35,499 nucleotides of DNA from Actinomycetes bacterium (GTDB lineage: Bacteria > Actinomycetota > Thermoleophilia > Solirubrobacterales > Solirubrobacteraceae): contig JAKAED010000008.1 of assembly GCA_021820105.1 (NCBI GenBank), positions 1 through 35,499 of the forward strand, in the 5' to 3' direction. The translations under genes were made by a program, and so were the position numbers. The notes beneath the pieces were generated by a model. The model was not told the DNA's origin and made no database searches. It saw only the letters and a list, made by a program, of their open reading frames with translations. Shown piece by piece: positions 24,494 through 31,668 of this stretch. Numbering within the stretch: the stretch's first letter is position 1; each line of letters starts with the position of its first letter.

Positions 24494-24793
24494 TCAAAGG
24501 GAATGGTTCCGTGGCACGCTTGGAATGCGCGTCCGTTTCCGGGAGATCCGCATGATCAGCGCGTCGATGACCGGGTCGGATCGCCCCCGCGAGCGCACAC
24601 GTCGCAGCACGCTTACCACACGGCGGAGCTGAGCGATCTGCCGGCTGCATTGCCCGCAGCTGCTCAGATGATCGTGTACGCGCCGCAAATCCTGTGGGGA
24701 TAGCTCGCGGTCAAGATAGGCAGAGAGGCGATCTTGGGCGAAGCGGTGTTCTCGCGACGCCCCGCGTCCCGCTCTGCGACGCGCGATCCTCAT
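24494..24793 (-). CDS. zinc-finger (ZAS-type) anti-sigma-like protein
   Basis: 99 residues from the ATG at 24793 (frame open to 24880). The core RLSAYLDRELSPQDLRRVHDHLSSCGQC is the zinc-binding anti-sigma motif (His-x3-Cys-x2-Cys with an upstream His) found in RsrA/ChrR-like factors and in putative zinc-finger proteins next to ECF sigma genes. Only the domain and a basic tail are present, with no membrane helix. No sigma factor is encoded nearby, so the partner was lost or lies elsewhere. It sits in a scar region, but the reading frame is intact. Confidence 0.65.
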   Translation of the reverse strand: MRIARRRAGRGASREHRFAQDRLSAYLDRELSPQDLRRVHDHLSSCGQCSRQIAQLRRVVSVLRRVRSRGRSDPVIDALIMRISRKRTRIPSVPRNHSL

Positions 24794-24818
24794 GGGTGCG
24801 CTCGTGGTGTGACTGCAG

Positions 24819-25055
24819 CTAGCCATCGCTACGCATGTACTGCACCATCGCCCCGACGTTCGCGAAGGACATCGTGACACCGTTGTCGGTGCAGGTGACC
24901 GAGGGCGGATTGTCGCGTTGACCGAGGCTGGCGTGCGCGCACGAGGACACGTGCTGTCCGAGCGGCGGCGAAGCCGCGGCCAGCGCTGATCCTGCTGAGG
25001 CGCCCCAAATAGCGGCGGTCGATACGAGGGCTAGGGTCAGGCGTCGGGTGCTCAT
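24819..25055 (-). CDS. small secreted protein of unknown function
   Basis: 78 residues. Clear Sec signal peptide (MSTRRLTLALVSTAAIWGAS..ALA, cleavage near residue 27) followed by a mature chain of about 50 residues with two Cys (SSCAHASLGQ and VTCTDNG) and VTMSFANVGAMVQYM. AGGAG 6 bp before the ATG fixes the start. The paired Cys suggest one disulfide. No family recognised. Its promoter region carries regulator site E on the same strand. Confidence 0.75.
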   Translation of the reverse strand: MSTRRLTLALVSTAAIWGASAGSALAAASPPLGQHVSSCAHASLGQRDNPPSVTCTDNGVTMSFANVGAMVQYMRSDG

Positions 25056-25174
25056 GGTGATCTCCTATCTGGGTCGCGTGCGGTCGATTTAGGTGCTTTC
25101 GGTCCGAGTTCGCGCCCTCATTCGCGCGGCAGCCGTGCCGATCTATCAACATCGATCGAGCATCAGCTGCGGCG

Positions 25175-25212
25175 GTGAAGAAGCAGTGAACGCGGTCTGC
25201 GATTACGGTGAA
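25175..25212 (-). promoter_or_regulatory. direct-repeat regulator site E (TTCAY, 11-bp period, minus strand)
   Basis: On the minus strand: TTCAC ending at 25208, CGCAG at 25201-25197, TTCAC at 25190-25186 and TTCAC at 25179-25175, spaced 11 bp. Architecture identical to sites A, B and D. The site ends 119 bp upstream of the start of the small secreted protein gene and is oriented towards it. Confidence 0.72.
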
Positions 25213-25348
25213 GCACGCCGCGCGCGCCATGCGCGGGGTTCGACACCCGCCAACTGGGCATTGTCGTGCCGTTTCTCCAGCGAGCGGCCGCAAGGGGAAC
25301 GCGAGCGGCAACGAGCCGGCGTAATCGTTCACCGACCACGCTTGGAAT

Positions 25349-25591
25349 CTGCAGCTTCAGCGGCGGGGTATCCGGCGGCAGGCGGCGAAGCTCATTGAGC
25401 AGGCGCGCCAGGCGATGGCCGCCGGCCGCGAGGACCTTGCGCGCGCTGCTCTCGAGCGCAAGCATCTGGCTGAGGGTGAGATGGGGTCGCTGGACGAGCA
25501 ACTCCCACCGCTCGAGCAGCAACAGCGGCAGCTGACCGATTCGGGGTAGACGCTGCGGGTCGAGGTCGAGGAGGCCTTCCGGACCCATAAC
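25349..25591 (+). pseudogene. pspA fragment (decayed duplicate)
   Basis: In frame, LQLQRRGIRRQAAKLIEQAR continues as QAMAAGREDLARAALERKHLAEGEM and on to LTDSG, a TAG stop at 25547-25549, and then VEEAFRTHN. It matches residues about 59-139 of the window's PspA. It lies on the opposite strand to the true pspA; N- and C-terminal parts are missing. Amino-acid divergence is moderate, so the duplication is not recent, or the copy derives from a paralogue. Confidence 0.88.
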
Positions 25592-25615
25592 GCCAGCTGT
25601 ATCCGCAGCCGCTCG

Positions 25616-25690
25616 CGCATATCCGTCCACCGGTACGTCGCTGGCAGCCGAGGACCTGCGCGCATCGGATCTGATCCTGGCCGCCGCCGG
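25616..25690 (+). pseudogene. pspAA fragment
   Basis: The end of the pspA-like frame shifts into HIRP-GTSLAAEDLRASDLILA, matching PspAA residues about 47-72 (HIRQSGTPLNAADLRASDLML). It follows the pspA relic in the natural order pspA-pspAA, with a deletion removing the pspA 3' end and pspAA 5' part. Non-functional. Confidence 0.8.
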
Positions 25691-25795
25691 ACACCTCGTT
25701 CGCCGGGGTGGCGCGAGAGTCTCACGGGCGTCATCTGCTTCCGGCCGTCGACGACCGCGCCGGCGCGACCGGCGACTAGCGTCCGTGGCCTCTGC

Positions 25796-26365
25796 TCAGA
25801 TCGGCGTTCCCCAGAGTGGGAACCAGCGCTCGAGCTCGGTCTCGATCGGCAGTTCGTTCCCTACCTGCGCCTTGATGACCAGTTCGCGCTCTGTGTCGCG
25901 CTGCTGCTCACCGGGGGCTGGAACGAAGGGGTAGAAAGCTCCGCGTTTGAAGTTGTAGATCCAGTAGACATGTCGGGCCTGCGCATCGGAGAACGCGAAG
26001 ACGGCGCACAGCAGTCGCTCGCCATAGCCGCCGGCTTCGATCGCGGAGGCGACCGCGTGCACGCCTACGGTCAGATCCTCCAAACCCGAGCCGCGGAGCA
26101 CCAGCCAGCGGAACCCAAAGCTGTCATCGGAGGTCTCGACGACGGTGCCGCTGTCGCTCGCGGTGGCGCGTACCACCTCCTCCATGTCGCGGACGATCGC
26201 GTCGAAGTCCGCCGTGGCCAGCGCCTGGAAGACCACAGCCGCCGACTTGCTGGACTGCATTCCCAGCGTCTCGAACGTCACATAGGCGGTGCTTATCGCG
26301 AACAGCCGGTCCGCGGCCGGTCCAGCCAGCTTGCGGCGCCCGGTGATGATTTCGCGCAGACCCAC
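25796..26365 (-). CDS. pspAB: PspA-associated protein PspAB
   Basis: 189 residues, start GTG at 26365 (MGLREIITGRRKL). The family's marks are present: GLREI and LFAIS near the start, FGFRWLVLRGSGLEDLTVGVHAVAS, GYGERLLCAVFAF, IYNFKRGAFYPFVP and the ending ELERWFPLWGTPI. PspAB is known only by its association with PspA, PspAA and HtpX in actinobacteria and archaea. Here it is separated from the live cluster by the GH65 gene and a 2.5-kb scar, next to relic pspA and pspAA copies. Confidence 0.88.
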   Translation of the reverse strand: MGLREIITGRRKLAGPAADRLFAISTAYVTFETLGMQSSKSAAVVFQALATADFDAIVRDMEEVVRATASDSGTVVETSDDSFGFRWLVLRGSGLEDLTVGVHAVASAIEAGGYGERLLCAVFAFSDAQARHVYWIYNFKRGAFYPFVPAPGEQQRDTERELVIKAQVGNELPIETELERWFPLWGTPI

Positions 26366-26805
26366 TTGCTGGCCAGCTTACCTTGCTGCTGGCCGCATGA
26401 GGCAGCGGCCGGGGGCGTCCGTGCCGGGGAGGATTCCACGTTTCCAAAGTGGGCGAGGCGGCTGGTTTGGCTGCACACACGCCGGCGCTGCGGCCGAGGC
26501 ACACCAAACGGAGACCGCCCGCGCGGATGGTCGGCAGTCCGCCTCCAACATGGTGCGGCACACGGACCCGCCGCGGCGTAGCGGTCACGCTGAACGACCG
26601 CTGGCGACGAGCCGGTTGCTGGAGGTCACGTACAGGATCAGGTTGGCAGGCGCGGGCCTGCCGTCAAACTTCGAGCGCTCCCAGCGGGTTGATCCCCACG
26701 GCCCAGGCACACCGGAGCCGGCGGTATCGGCCCTGTCATCGCACGTCGCATGTCCGTGGTCAGCGCCACCACCGAGCGCTTAGTTGAAGGGCTGGCCTCG
26801 GGTGT
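26366..26805. other. gap of 440 bp with no recognised gene
   Basis: Several frames are open for 60-160 codons on both strands but they are Arg/Pro/Ala-rich, overlap each other, and lack ribosome-binding sites and recognisable motifs. It may hold further decayed DNA of the scar region. The 3' end leads into regulator site D. Confidence 0.5.
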
Positions 26806-26843
26806 TTCACCGGATCCGCGCCGCGCCTTCATGGGTCCTTCAT
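26806..26843 (+). promoter_or_regulatory. direct-repeat regulator site D (TTCAY, 11-bp period)
   Basis: TTCAC at 26806, CGCGC at 26817, TTCAT at 26828 and TTCAT at 26839, at exact 11-bp steps. It ends 37 bp before the ATG of the first small gene of the cupredoxin operon. Confidence 0.73.
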
Positions 26844-26880
26844 TGCAGGCGCCGACACTCGCTCCTATAGGAGAAATGGC

Positions 26881-27006
26881 ATGAGCTGCACAACCATCAT
26901 CTTCATCGCTCCGATCCGTGAGGATGCAGGTGCGCGCGGGCGGCCACGGCGGCTTCGGCAGTCCCGGCACACGACCCGGCTCATTTACCCGGGGTGGGCG
27001 CGATGA
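26881..27006 (+). CDS. 41-residue small protein, first in cupredoxin operon
   Basis: ATG at 26881 with AGGAG at 26869-26873 (7-nt spacing), ending in TGA that overlaps the next ATG (ATGA at 27003). It begins MSCTTIIFIAPIRED and then becomes very basic (several Arg pairs). One N-terminal Cys in a hydrophobic segment. The strong ribosome-binding site and coupling make translation likely; it could be a leader peptide for the cupredoxin gene or a small membrane-associated protein. Confidence 0.6.
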   Translation: MSCTTIIFIAPIREDAGARGRPRRLRQSRHTTRLIYPGWAR

Positions 27007-27437
27007 CGGCTGATTGGATCGTCGCGATCGCGGCCCTGGCGGCGGTCATCACCGTTTGGGCGCTGCTAATCGTCCATCGCGGCAGGTCCGAGTTCTACCC
27101 GCGCAGGCACCACACCCGGACTGCGCCTTCGCCTCAAGTGCGGCAGATCCGGATCAGCGGCTCGTATCACCCGTCCGAGGTCCACGTGAGCGCGGGTCAG
27201 CCGACACGGCTGATCTTCCGCCGGGAGGAGACCGCGCCGTGCTCTGAGCGTGTGGTGTTCCCGGATTTCGGGATCAGCCTGACGTTGCCGGCCTACGAAG
27301 ACGTGGCGGTCGACCTGCCCGCGAGCGAGCCTGGTGAGCACGAGTTCATGTGTGAGATGGAGATGCTCCGCGGCAGGCTCGTGATCGACCGTGTCGACGC
27401 GCATCGGGCTAGCCCGCGTGAGGTGGTCGCGTCATGA
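27003..27437 (+). CDS. membrane-anchored cupredoxin-domain protein
   Basis: 144 residues. One N-terminal membrane helix (about 5-24), a basic linker, then a cupredoxin_1-type beta domain: SGSYHPSEVHVSAGQPTRL, EETAPCSERVVFPDFGISL and GEHEFMCEMEMLRGRLVI. C80, C117 and M119/M121 occupy the positions of copper ligands in this family (Cys-Met rather than His type). The domain lies outside the cytoplasm and is likely to bind Cu. Coupled to the small gene before and the methyltransferase-like gene after (ATGA at 27434). Confidence 0.85.
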   Translation: MTADWIVAIAALAAVITVWALLIVHRGRSEFYPRRHHTRTAPSPQVRQIRISGSYHPSEVHVSAGQPTRLIFRREETAPCSERVVFPDFGISLTLPAYEDVAVDLPASEPGEHEFMCEMEMLRGRLVIDRVDAHRASPREVVAS

Positions 27438-28132
27438 GCGATTACGGCTACGGTACGTGGGCGCTCGTCGCGATCAATTCAGCGGTGTTCATCCTGTTCG
27501 CGCTGAGCTTCTTTCGTCCCAAGGGCGGCCGTGACTGGCGCGCGCTCGGCGGCTTCTCGGCGTTCATCGTGGCGCTGTTTGCCGAGATGTACGGGTATCC
27601 GCTGACGATCTACCTGCTGAGTGGCGTTCTGGGAAACAAGCTCGGACTGAGCCACGACGCTGGGCATCTGTGGGCGGATCTGATCGGGTGGAAGGGCGAC
27701 CCTCATCTGACCCCGTTCCACGTTGCGAGCTGGCTGCTGATCGGCGGCGGGTTCTGGCTGATCGCCGCTGCGTGGGGCCGACTGCACGCAGCGGCAGACG
27801 CTGGCCGGCTCGCCACCGACGGGCCGTACGCCCATGTTCGCCACCCTCAGTATGCGGGCTTCATAGCGATCATGGTCGGCTTCCTGTTGCAGTGGCCGAC
27901 GCTGCTCACCCTGGTGATGTTCCCGGTGCTGGTTGTCGTCTACCGACGCCTGGCGACCCGCGAGGAGCGCGACGTCGCAGACGCGTTCGGTGCCGAATGG
28001 GACGTGTACGCGGCAGAGATGCCGCGCTTCGTCCCCCGGCTTCGCCACGACCGCGGCGCCGTAACTCCGGACCGGGACAGACAGGCGAACCGCGTCGACG
28101 CTGATCCGCAACGCACCCACCCCGGAGGATGA
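27434..28132 (+). CDS. isoprenylcysteine methyltransferase (ICMT/PEMT)-like membrane protein
   Basis: 232 residues with about five helices and the family signature ATDGPYAHVRHPQYAGF (about residues 130-146) plus RLATREERDVADAFGAEWDVYAAEMPRF, the usual C-terminal pair of the ICMT/NnrU-like group. Bacterial members are integral methyltransferases whose substrate is mostly unknown. The genetic coupling to a cupredoxin is seen in copper clusters of other actinobacteria, but the chemistry is undetermined. The C-terminal 30 residues are hydrophilic and unrelated. Confidence 0.85.
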   Translation: MSDYGYGTWALVAINSAVFILFALSFFRPKGGRDWRALGGFSAFIVALFAEMYGYPLTIYLLSGVLGNKLGLSHDAGHLWADLIGWKGDPHLTPFHVASWLLIGGGFWLIAAAWGRLHAAADAGRLATDGPYAHVRHPQYAGFIAIMVGFLLQWPTLLTLVMFPVLVVVYRRLATREERDVADAFGAEWDVYAAEMPRFVPRLRHDRGAVTPDRDRQANRVDADPQRTHPGG

Positions 28133-28134
28133 CG

Positions 28135-28575
28135 ATGTCAGCGATGACGACCACACCCATCGGTCGCGCCGAGAGCGCCGTGTCGCGCCCGCCAACCCCG
28201 CGGACAATCAGACAGCGGGCCGCCGCACTGATCTCAGCAGCGGTCGCCGCCGGGCTCGGAGTGCTGCCGCACATTCTGCACCACGTAGGCCCACTCGCCG
28301 GCGCCGCGCTGCTGGCCGGCACCGCGGGCACATTGCTGTTCGGCGCCATTGGTCTCATCGCGGCGATCCCTTTTCTGCTGCGAGTGCACCGCCGCTGCGG
28401 CAACTGGCGGGTACCGGCGGCGCTGCTGGCCACCTTCGCCGTGACGTTCACACTCTCGGCTTTGGTGATCGGCCCGGCGATCAGCGGAAGCGGGGCCGGC
28501 AACGGCAAGCCCACAACCACACAGACGACGCCCGGTGCTCCGACCGGCGACAGCCATGCCGCGCACCACCAATGA
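28135..28575 (+). CDS. membrane protein with His-rich end
   Basis: 146 residues from the ATG at 28135, chosen because GGAGG (28124-28128) is 6 nt away; an ATG at 28129 overlapping the previous stop is possible but too close to it. Three hydrophobic helices (about 32-52, 58-82 and 95-115), with HILHHVG in the first loop and a tail ending SHAAHHQ. No known family. The His pairs at both membrane faces and the cupredoxin operon suggest metal handling; this is inference. Confidence 0.75.
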   Translation: MSAMTTTPIGRAESAVSRPPTPRTIRQRAAALISAAVAAGLGVLPHILHHVGPLAGAALLAGTAGTLLFGAIGLIAAIPFLLRVHRRCGNWRVPAALLATFAVTFTLSALVIGPAISGSGAGNGKPTTTQTTPGAPTGDSHAAHHQ

Positions 28576-28609
28576 CGCCTTGTGGAACACGACTGCAAAG
28601 GAGGCAAAC

Positions 28610-28768
28610 ATGAACTCCGTGATCCCGCCACGAGGTGACCGGCAGAACCAGGCAGCACGTTTGGCGCTGAAGGCCTGGACGCCGTCGGCCTGTTCGTCGG
28701 CTACGAATGTTGATGTCGGGCTGGCAAAGATGTGCGCGGCCCGTGACATGGTCCCCGCCGCCAGTTAG
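28610..28768 (+). CDS. 52-residue small protein
   Basis: ATG at 28610 with an excellent AAAGGAGG (28597-28604) and in line with the operon. Sequence begins MNSVIPPRGDRQNQAARLAL and has two Cys; no helix or family recognised. It overlaps on the other strand the frame at 28701-28904, which also has a strong ribosome-binding site; at most one is likely to matter. Confidence 0.5.
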   Translation: MNSVIPPRGDRQNQAARLALKAWTPSACSSATNVDVGLAKMCAARDMVPAAS

Positions 28769-28904
28769 CCGCTGCGGACCGTGATCCGACGGTGACAGCC
28801 CCGACCGCAGCACCTCCAGTCGCAGCAGCCCCACCGGCGTGACCGTGGCCGGTCCGCAGGTGCATGAGCGGCATCCGCCTATCAGGGATTGTCGCGACGG
28901 TCAT
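28701..28904 (-). CDS. 67-residue His-containing small protein
   Basis: ATG at 28904 with AAAGGAG 7 nt upstream (28912-28918). It contains RRMPLMHLRTGHGHAGGAA, similar to the LMHLRGHGGHGG stretch of the small protein encoded at 11941-12174, then Ala/Gly and a His-containing end. The membrane helix of that protein is missing, so this may be a decayed relative. It is convergent with, and overlaps, the small gene at 28610. Confidence 0.4.
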   Translation of the reverse strand: MTVATIPDRRMPLMHLRTGHGHAGGAAATGGAAVGAVTVGSRSAAANWRRGPCHGPRTSLPARHQHS

Positions 28905-28992
28905 CTCAACGCTCCTTTGTGTTACGAGACAGCGTTGAGGAGCGCAGCGACTCGGCCTGAACGCCAGCCGCCGATTCGGTGAGCAGGCTGCC

Positions 28993-29007
28993 TTGACCTA
29001 GGGTCAA
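28993..29007. promoter_or_regulatory. 15-bp palindrome TTGACC-TAG-GGTCAA
   Basis: Perfect 6-3-6 palindrome in the 178-bp gap between the convergent-facing small genes and the exonuclease gene, 89 bp upstream of the minus-strand start at 28904. It could be an operator; TTGACC also resembles a -35. The regulator is unknown. Confidence 0.4.
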
Positions 29008-29082
29008 CCATCCCATCGTTACCTGCCCGTCAGTAGATACCGCTACTCGAAGAGGTGGGAGCGCCTCTTGAGATTCGGTGAG

Positions 29083-29775
29083 TCAGGTGTGGGTCGGATA
29101 GGTGCGCATCGCCTGAAGTTTGCGGTCGGCGCGGGTAAGGCTTTCGACGGTCTGCTCCCGCTGCACGCTGAGATGCGTGGCGAGCGCGATAAACGCTTGC
29201 GCGGTTGTGAGTGCGTCGCCGAGCGCGTCGTGTGGCGTGTGTACCGGCAGGCCGAGTGAATATGCGAGCTCGCTCAGCGACAGCTCGCGCGGAGCGCGCC
29301 CGTCGCGCTCGCCCAGCCAGAGCTGCCCGATGACGTTGGTGTCGGCGATCCGGGCTCGCAGACGCAACTGTTTTGCGCGCAAGGCACGGGCGAGGAATGC
29401 CGTTTCGATTCGTGCGGCGTGGGCGACCAGCACGCGACCGGTGATCGCCTCGATCAGGGGCTCGATTGCCTCGGGTAACGGGGCAGCGTCTTCGAGATCG
29501 ACGGGACGCAGCCCGTGAACTCTGATCGACGCCTCCTCAACGGGCCCTGTCGGACGCACCAGTCCCGTTGTGGCGCCCGCCAGCTGTACGCGTCCGTGGT
29601 CTATCGAAATCGCGCCGAAGGAGAGGATCTCGTGTCGTGCCGGATCCAGTCCGCTGAGCTCGAGATCGACCACGCACCAGGAGGCTTCGGTCCACGCCGT
29701 TCGCGGAGGAGGGAGCGGGTTGGTCGCGTACGCGGCGGCGACGGGTCCAAGGTTGCGACGGGATCGGCGTGTCAA
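29083..29775 (-). CDS. DnaQ-like DEDDh 3'-5' exonuclease
   Basis: 230 residues. ExoI WCVVDLELSGLDP (D37, E39), ExoII in VLVAHAARIETAFL, ExoIII TPHDALGDALTTAQAF with the His-Asp pair of the DEDDh group. The second residue after E39 is not the usual Thr (LSG for TTG). The ATG at 29775 overlaps the stop of the DUF294 gene by 4 bp, a pairing common in bacteria, where the exonuclease accompanies a cAMP/CBS-regulated nucleotidyltransferase. Confidence 0.9.
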   Translation of the reverse strand: MTRRSRRNLGPVAAAYATNPLPPPRTAWTEASWCVVDLELSGLDPARHEILSFGAISIDHGRVQLAGATTGLVRPTGPVEEASIRVHGLRPVDLEDAAPLPEAIEPLIEAITGRVLVAHAARIETAFLARALRAKQLRLRARIADTNVIGQLWLGERDGRAPRELSLSELAYSLGLPVHTPHDALGDALTTAQAFIALATHLSVQREQTVESLTRADRKLQAMRTYPTHT

Positions 29776-31664
29776 CGTGCGCCTAGCGAGAGCTCGGTCG
29801 ACAACCGTTGTTGGACGGCGCCTACAGCTCGAAATGCGGTCTTCAGGTGACGGCGGGTCAGGTCACTGAGCGACCGTGGGTCGATGTGATCGTCTGGGAG
29901 CGATCCCGCGCGTAACTGTTCGATCTGGTGCGCGAGCCGTAGCTCGGTGAGCAGCTCGAACGCATCCTCGAGTGTCTGCACATCCGAGGTTGACAGCGTG
30001 CCAGCTTCGCCGGCGCCGCGGAGTCGATCGCGGGTGGATAGGGTCGTGACGCCGGCGGCGATCCCAGCCCAGCGCGCAAGGCCGACGATCGGGACGAGCC
30101 CACCGCGCTTGAGATCGAGTTGGCCTAGGTGCTCGCCGGAGTGCTCGACGACCAGGCCGCGCATGAAGCCGGTTGGCGGTCGGTAGGACAGCGCGAACCG
30201 CCCCAGGAGCCGTAGCAGCAACTGGCTGTGTCGCGCAGTCGTGAACGCGTCGGCCAGTTGCGTCCCTGTGCCGCGGCTCCACACTGGGCGGTTGTCGACG
30301 AATACGGAGACCAGGATGAGCGCCTGTTCTTGCGTTGGGTGTTCGATCCAGCTCGTCGCCGCACGTCTCCATGACTCTGCGGATCTGACGACCAGTTCGT
30401 TGTCGGCGCTTACCCCCTGGCTGTCTCGCCTGAGACCACACTGCTCTAACTGCTCGGTGACCTTCGCCCCGATCTCGCAGAGCGCCCGGCGTGTGTGCTC
30501 CTCATCGCTTTCACCGGACCAAACGATCGCGTTGTCCATGTCCGACCCGGGTGTAGTCTCGCCCCGTGCGTGGCTGCCGAGCGCAAGCCAGGCGAACTGC
30601 GGTGCCTGCTCGTCCCAGGCCGAGGTCGCGAGTTCCACCAACCGGCGGGTGATGGCGTCGAGCACGATCGTGTGCACCCCAGTGATGCTCGTTGCGGCGA
30701 GGCCGGCGTCGTGGAGCGCAATTACCATCGGCGCGAGTTGGCGGGCAGCGGCGATCACCTGCTCGCTTGTGGACGCGTTCGCGATTGCACGGCGGAGGTG
30801 AAACGACGAGTGCGCGTCGGCGGCGACCAGGTCGGAGTCGCTGATGACACCAAGGATCTCTCCGCTACCTGCGATCACGGGACAGTGGTGCACGTTACGT
30901 TCCAGCATGTCGAGCAGCACATCTCCTGCAGCACGCTCCGGTCCCGAGGTGTATACGGGTGTGGTCATCGCCGCGCTCACCGGTAGGTCTGCCGAGACGC
31001 CGCGCGCGAGGACGCGTGTGCGCAGGTCGCGATCGGTGAGAATCCCGAGCTTGCCGCTGCCAAGCTCGACGACGAGTGCCGTCTGCGCCGCATCGCTCAT
31101 CATCTGGGCGGCTTCGCGTATGGAGGTCTCGGGCGGGCAGATAACCGGGTGGTGGCGCAGCAGCGCAGACACGGGCTGCTGATCGACCACGAAGGATGTC
31201 GGCGTCACCGCACCCACCGCCTGCATGCCCGCGGTCAACAGGGAGCGGGCGACGTCGCGCATTCCTGCCGGCCGGGCCAGCAGATCGGTCGCCAGCGCCG
31301 CGGGAACCAGATAGCAGAGCGTGTCCTGCGCGGCTCGCGCCGTGAATCCGGGCGGAAGGCCCGACAGCATCGAGGCCTCGCCGACAAGCTCGCCGCTCTC
31401 GAGTAGATCCAGCATCCTTCCATCGAGCACGAGCTCGACAGCGCCGTGACGGATCACGCGCATATCCTTCACGGGCCCATCTCCCGGTGCGAAGATCGTT
31501 GCGCCGGCCGGATGGAACTCGACCTCTATGGACGCGACTACCCGTTCGAGTTCGCTTTGGTCGACCTGATCGAACGGCGTGTGAGCTGCCAAGAACTCTG
31601 CGACATCAGCAAGCGGCGGGCTGCCTACGAGCGGTCGCTGCGTGTGTCGGGCACCGTGGGGCAT
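29772..31664 (-). CDS. cNMP-binding/CBS/DUF294 nucleotidyltransferase
   Basis: 630 residues from the ATG at 31664 (frame open to 31763, extension unlike the family). An N-terminal cyclic-nucleotide-like domain (about 30-130, FHPAGATIFAPGDG), two CBS motifs (about 165-290, ILTDRDLRTRVLARG and GVISDSDLVAADA), the DUF294 nucleotidyltransferase core WLALGSHARGETTPGSDMDNAI and a C-terminal helical domain. This layout is the signal-transduction protein class known from many bacteria; substrate is unknown. Coupled to the exonuclease downstream. Confidence 0.92.
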   Translation of the reverse strand: MPHGARHTQRPLVGSPPLADVAEFLAAHTPFDQVDQSELERVVASIEVEFHPAGATIFAPGDGPVKDMRVIRHGAVELVLDGRMLDLLESGELVGEASMLSGLPPGFTARAAQDTLCYLVPAALATDLLARPAGMRDVARSLLTAGMQAVGAVTPTSFVVDQQPVSALLRHHPVICPPETSIREAAQMMSDAAQTALVVELGSGKLGILTDRDLRTRVLARGVSADLPVSAAMTTPVYTSGPERAAGDVLLDMLERNVHHCPVIAGSGEILGVISDSDLVAADAHSSFHLRRAIANASTSEQVIAAARQLAPMVIALHDAGLAATSITGVHTIVLDAITRRLVELATSAWDEQAPQFAWLALGSHARGETTPGSDMDNAIVWSGESDEEHTRRALCEIGAKVTEQLEQCGLRRDSQGVSADNELVVRSAESWRRAATSWIEHPTQEQALILVSVFVDNRPVWSRGTGTQLADAFTTARHSQLLLRLLGRFALSYRPPTGFMRGLVVEHSGEHLGQLDLKRGGLVPIVGLARWAGIAAGVTTLSTRDRLRGAGEAGTLSTSDVQTLEDAFELLTELRLAHQIEQLRAGSLPDDHIDPRSLSDLTRRHLKTAFRAVGAVQQRLSTELSLGAR

Positions 31665-31668
31665 GGGA

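Noticed and set aside
25228-25250. tRNA T-arm-like sequence (GCGGGGTTCGACACCCGC)
   Set aside because: With a normal 7-nt loop only three base pairs form, and no acceptor, D or anticodon stems fit around it.
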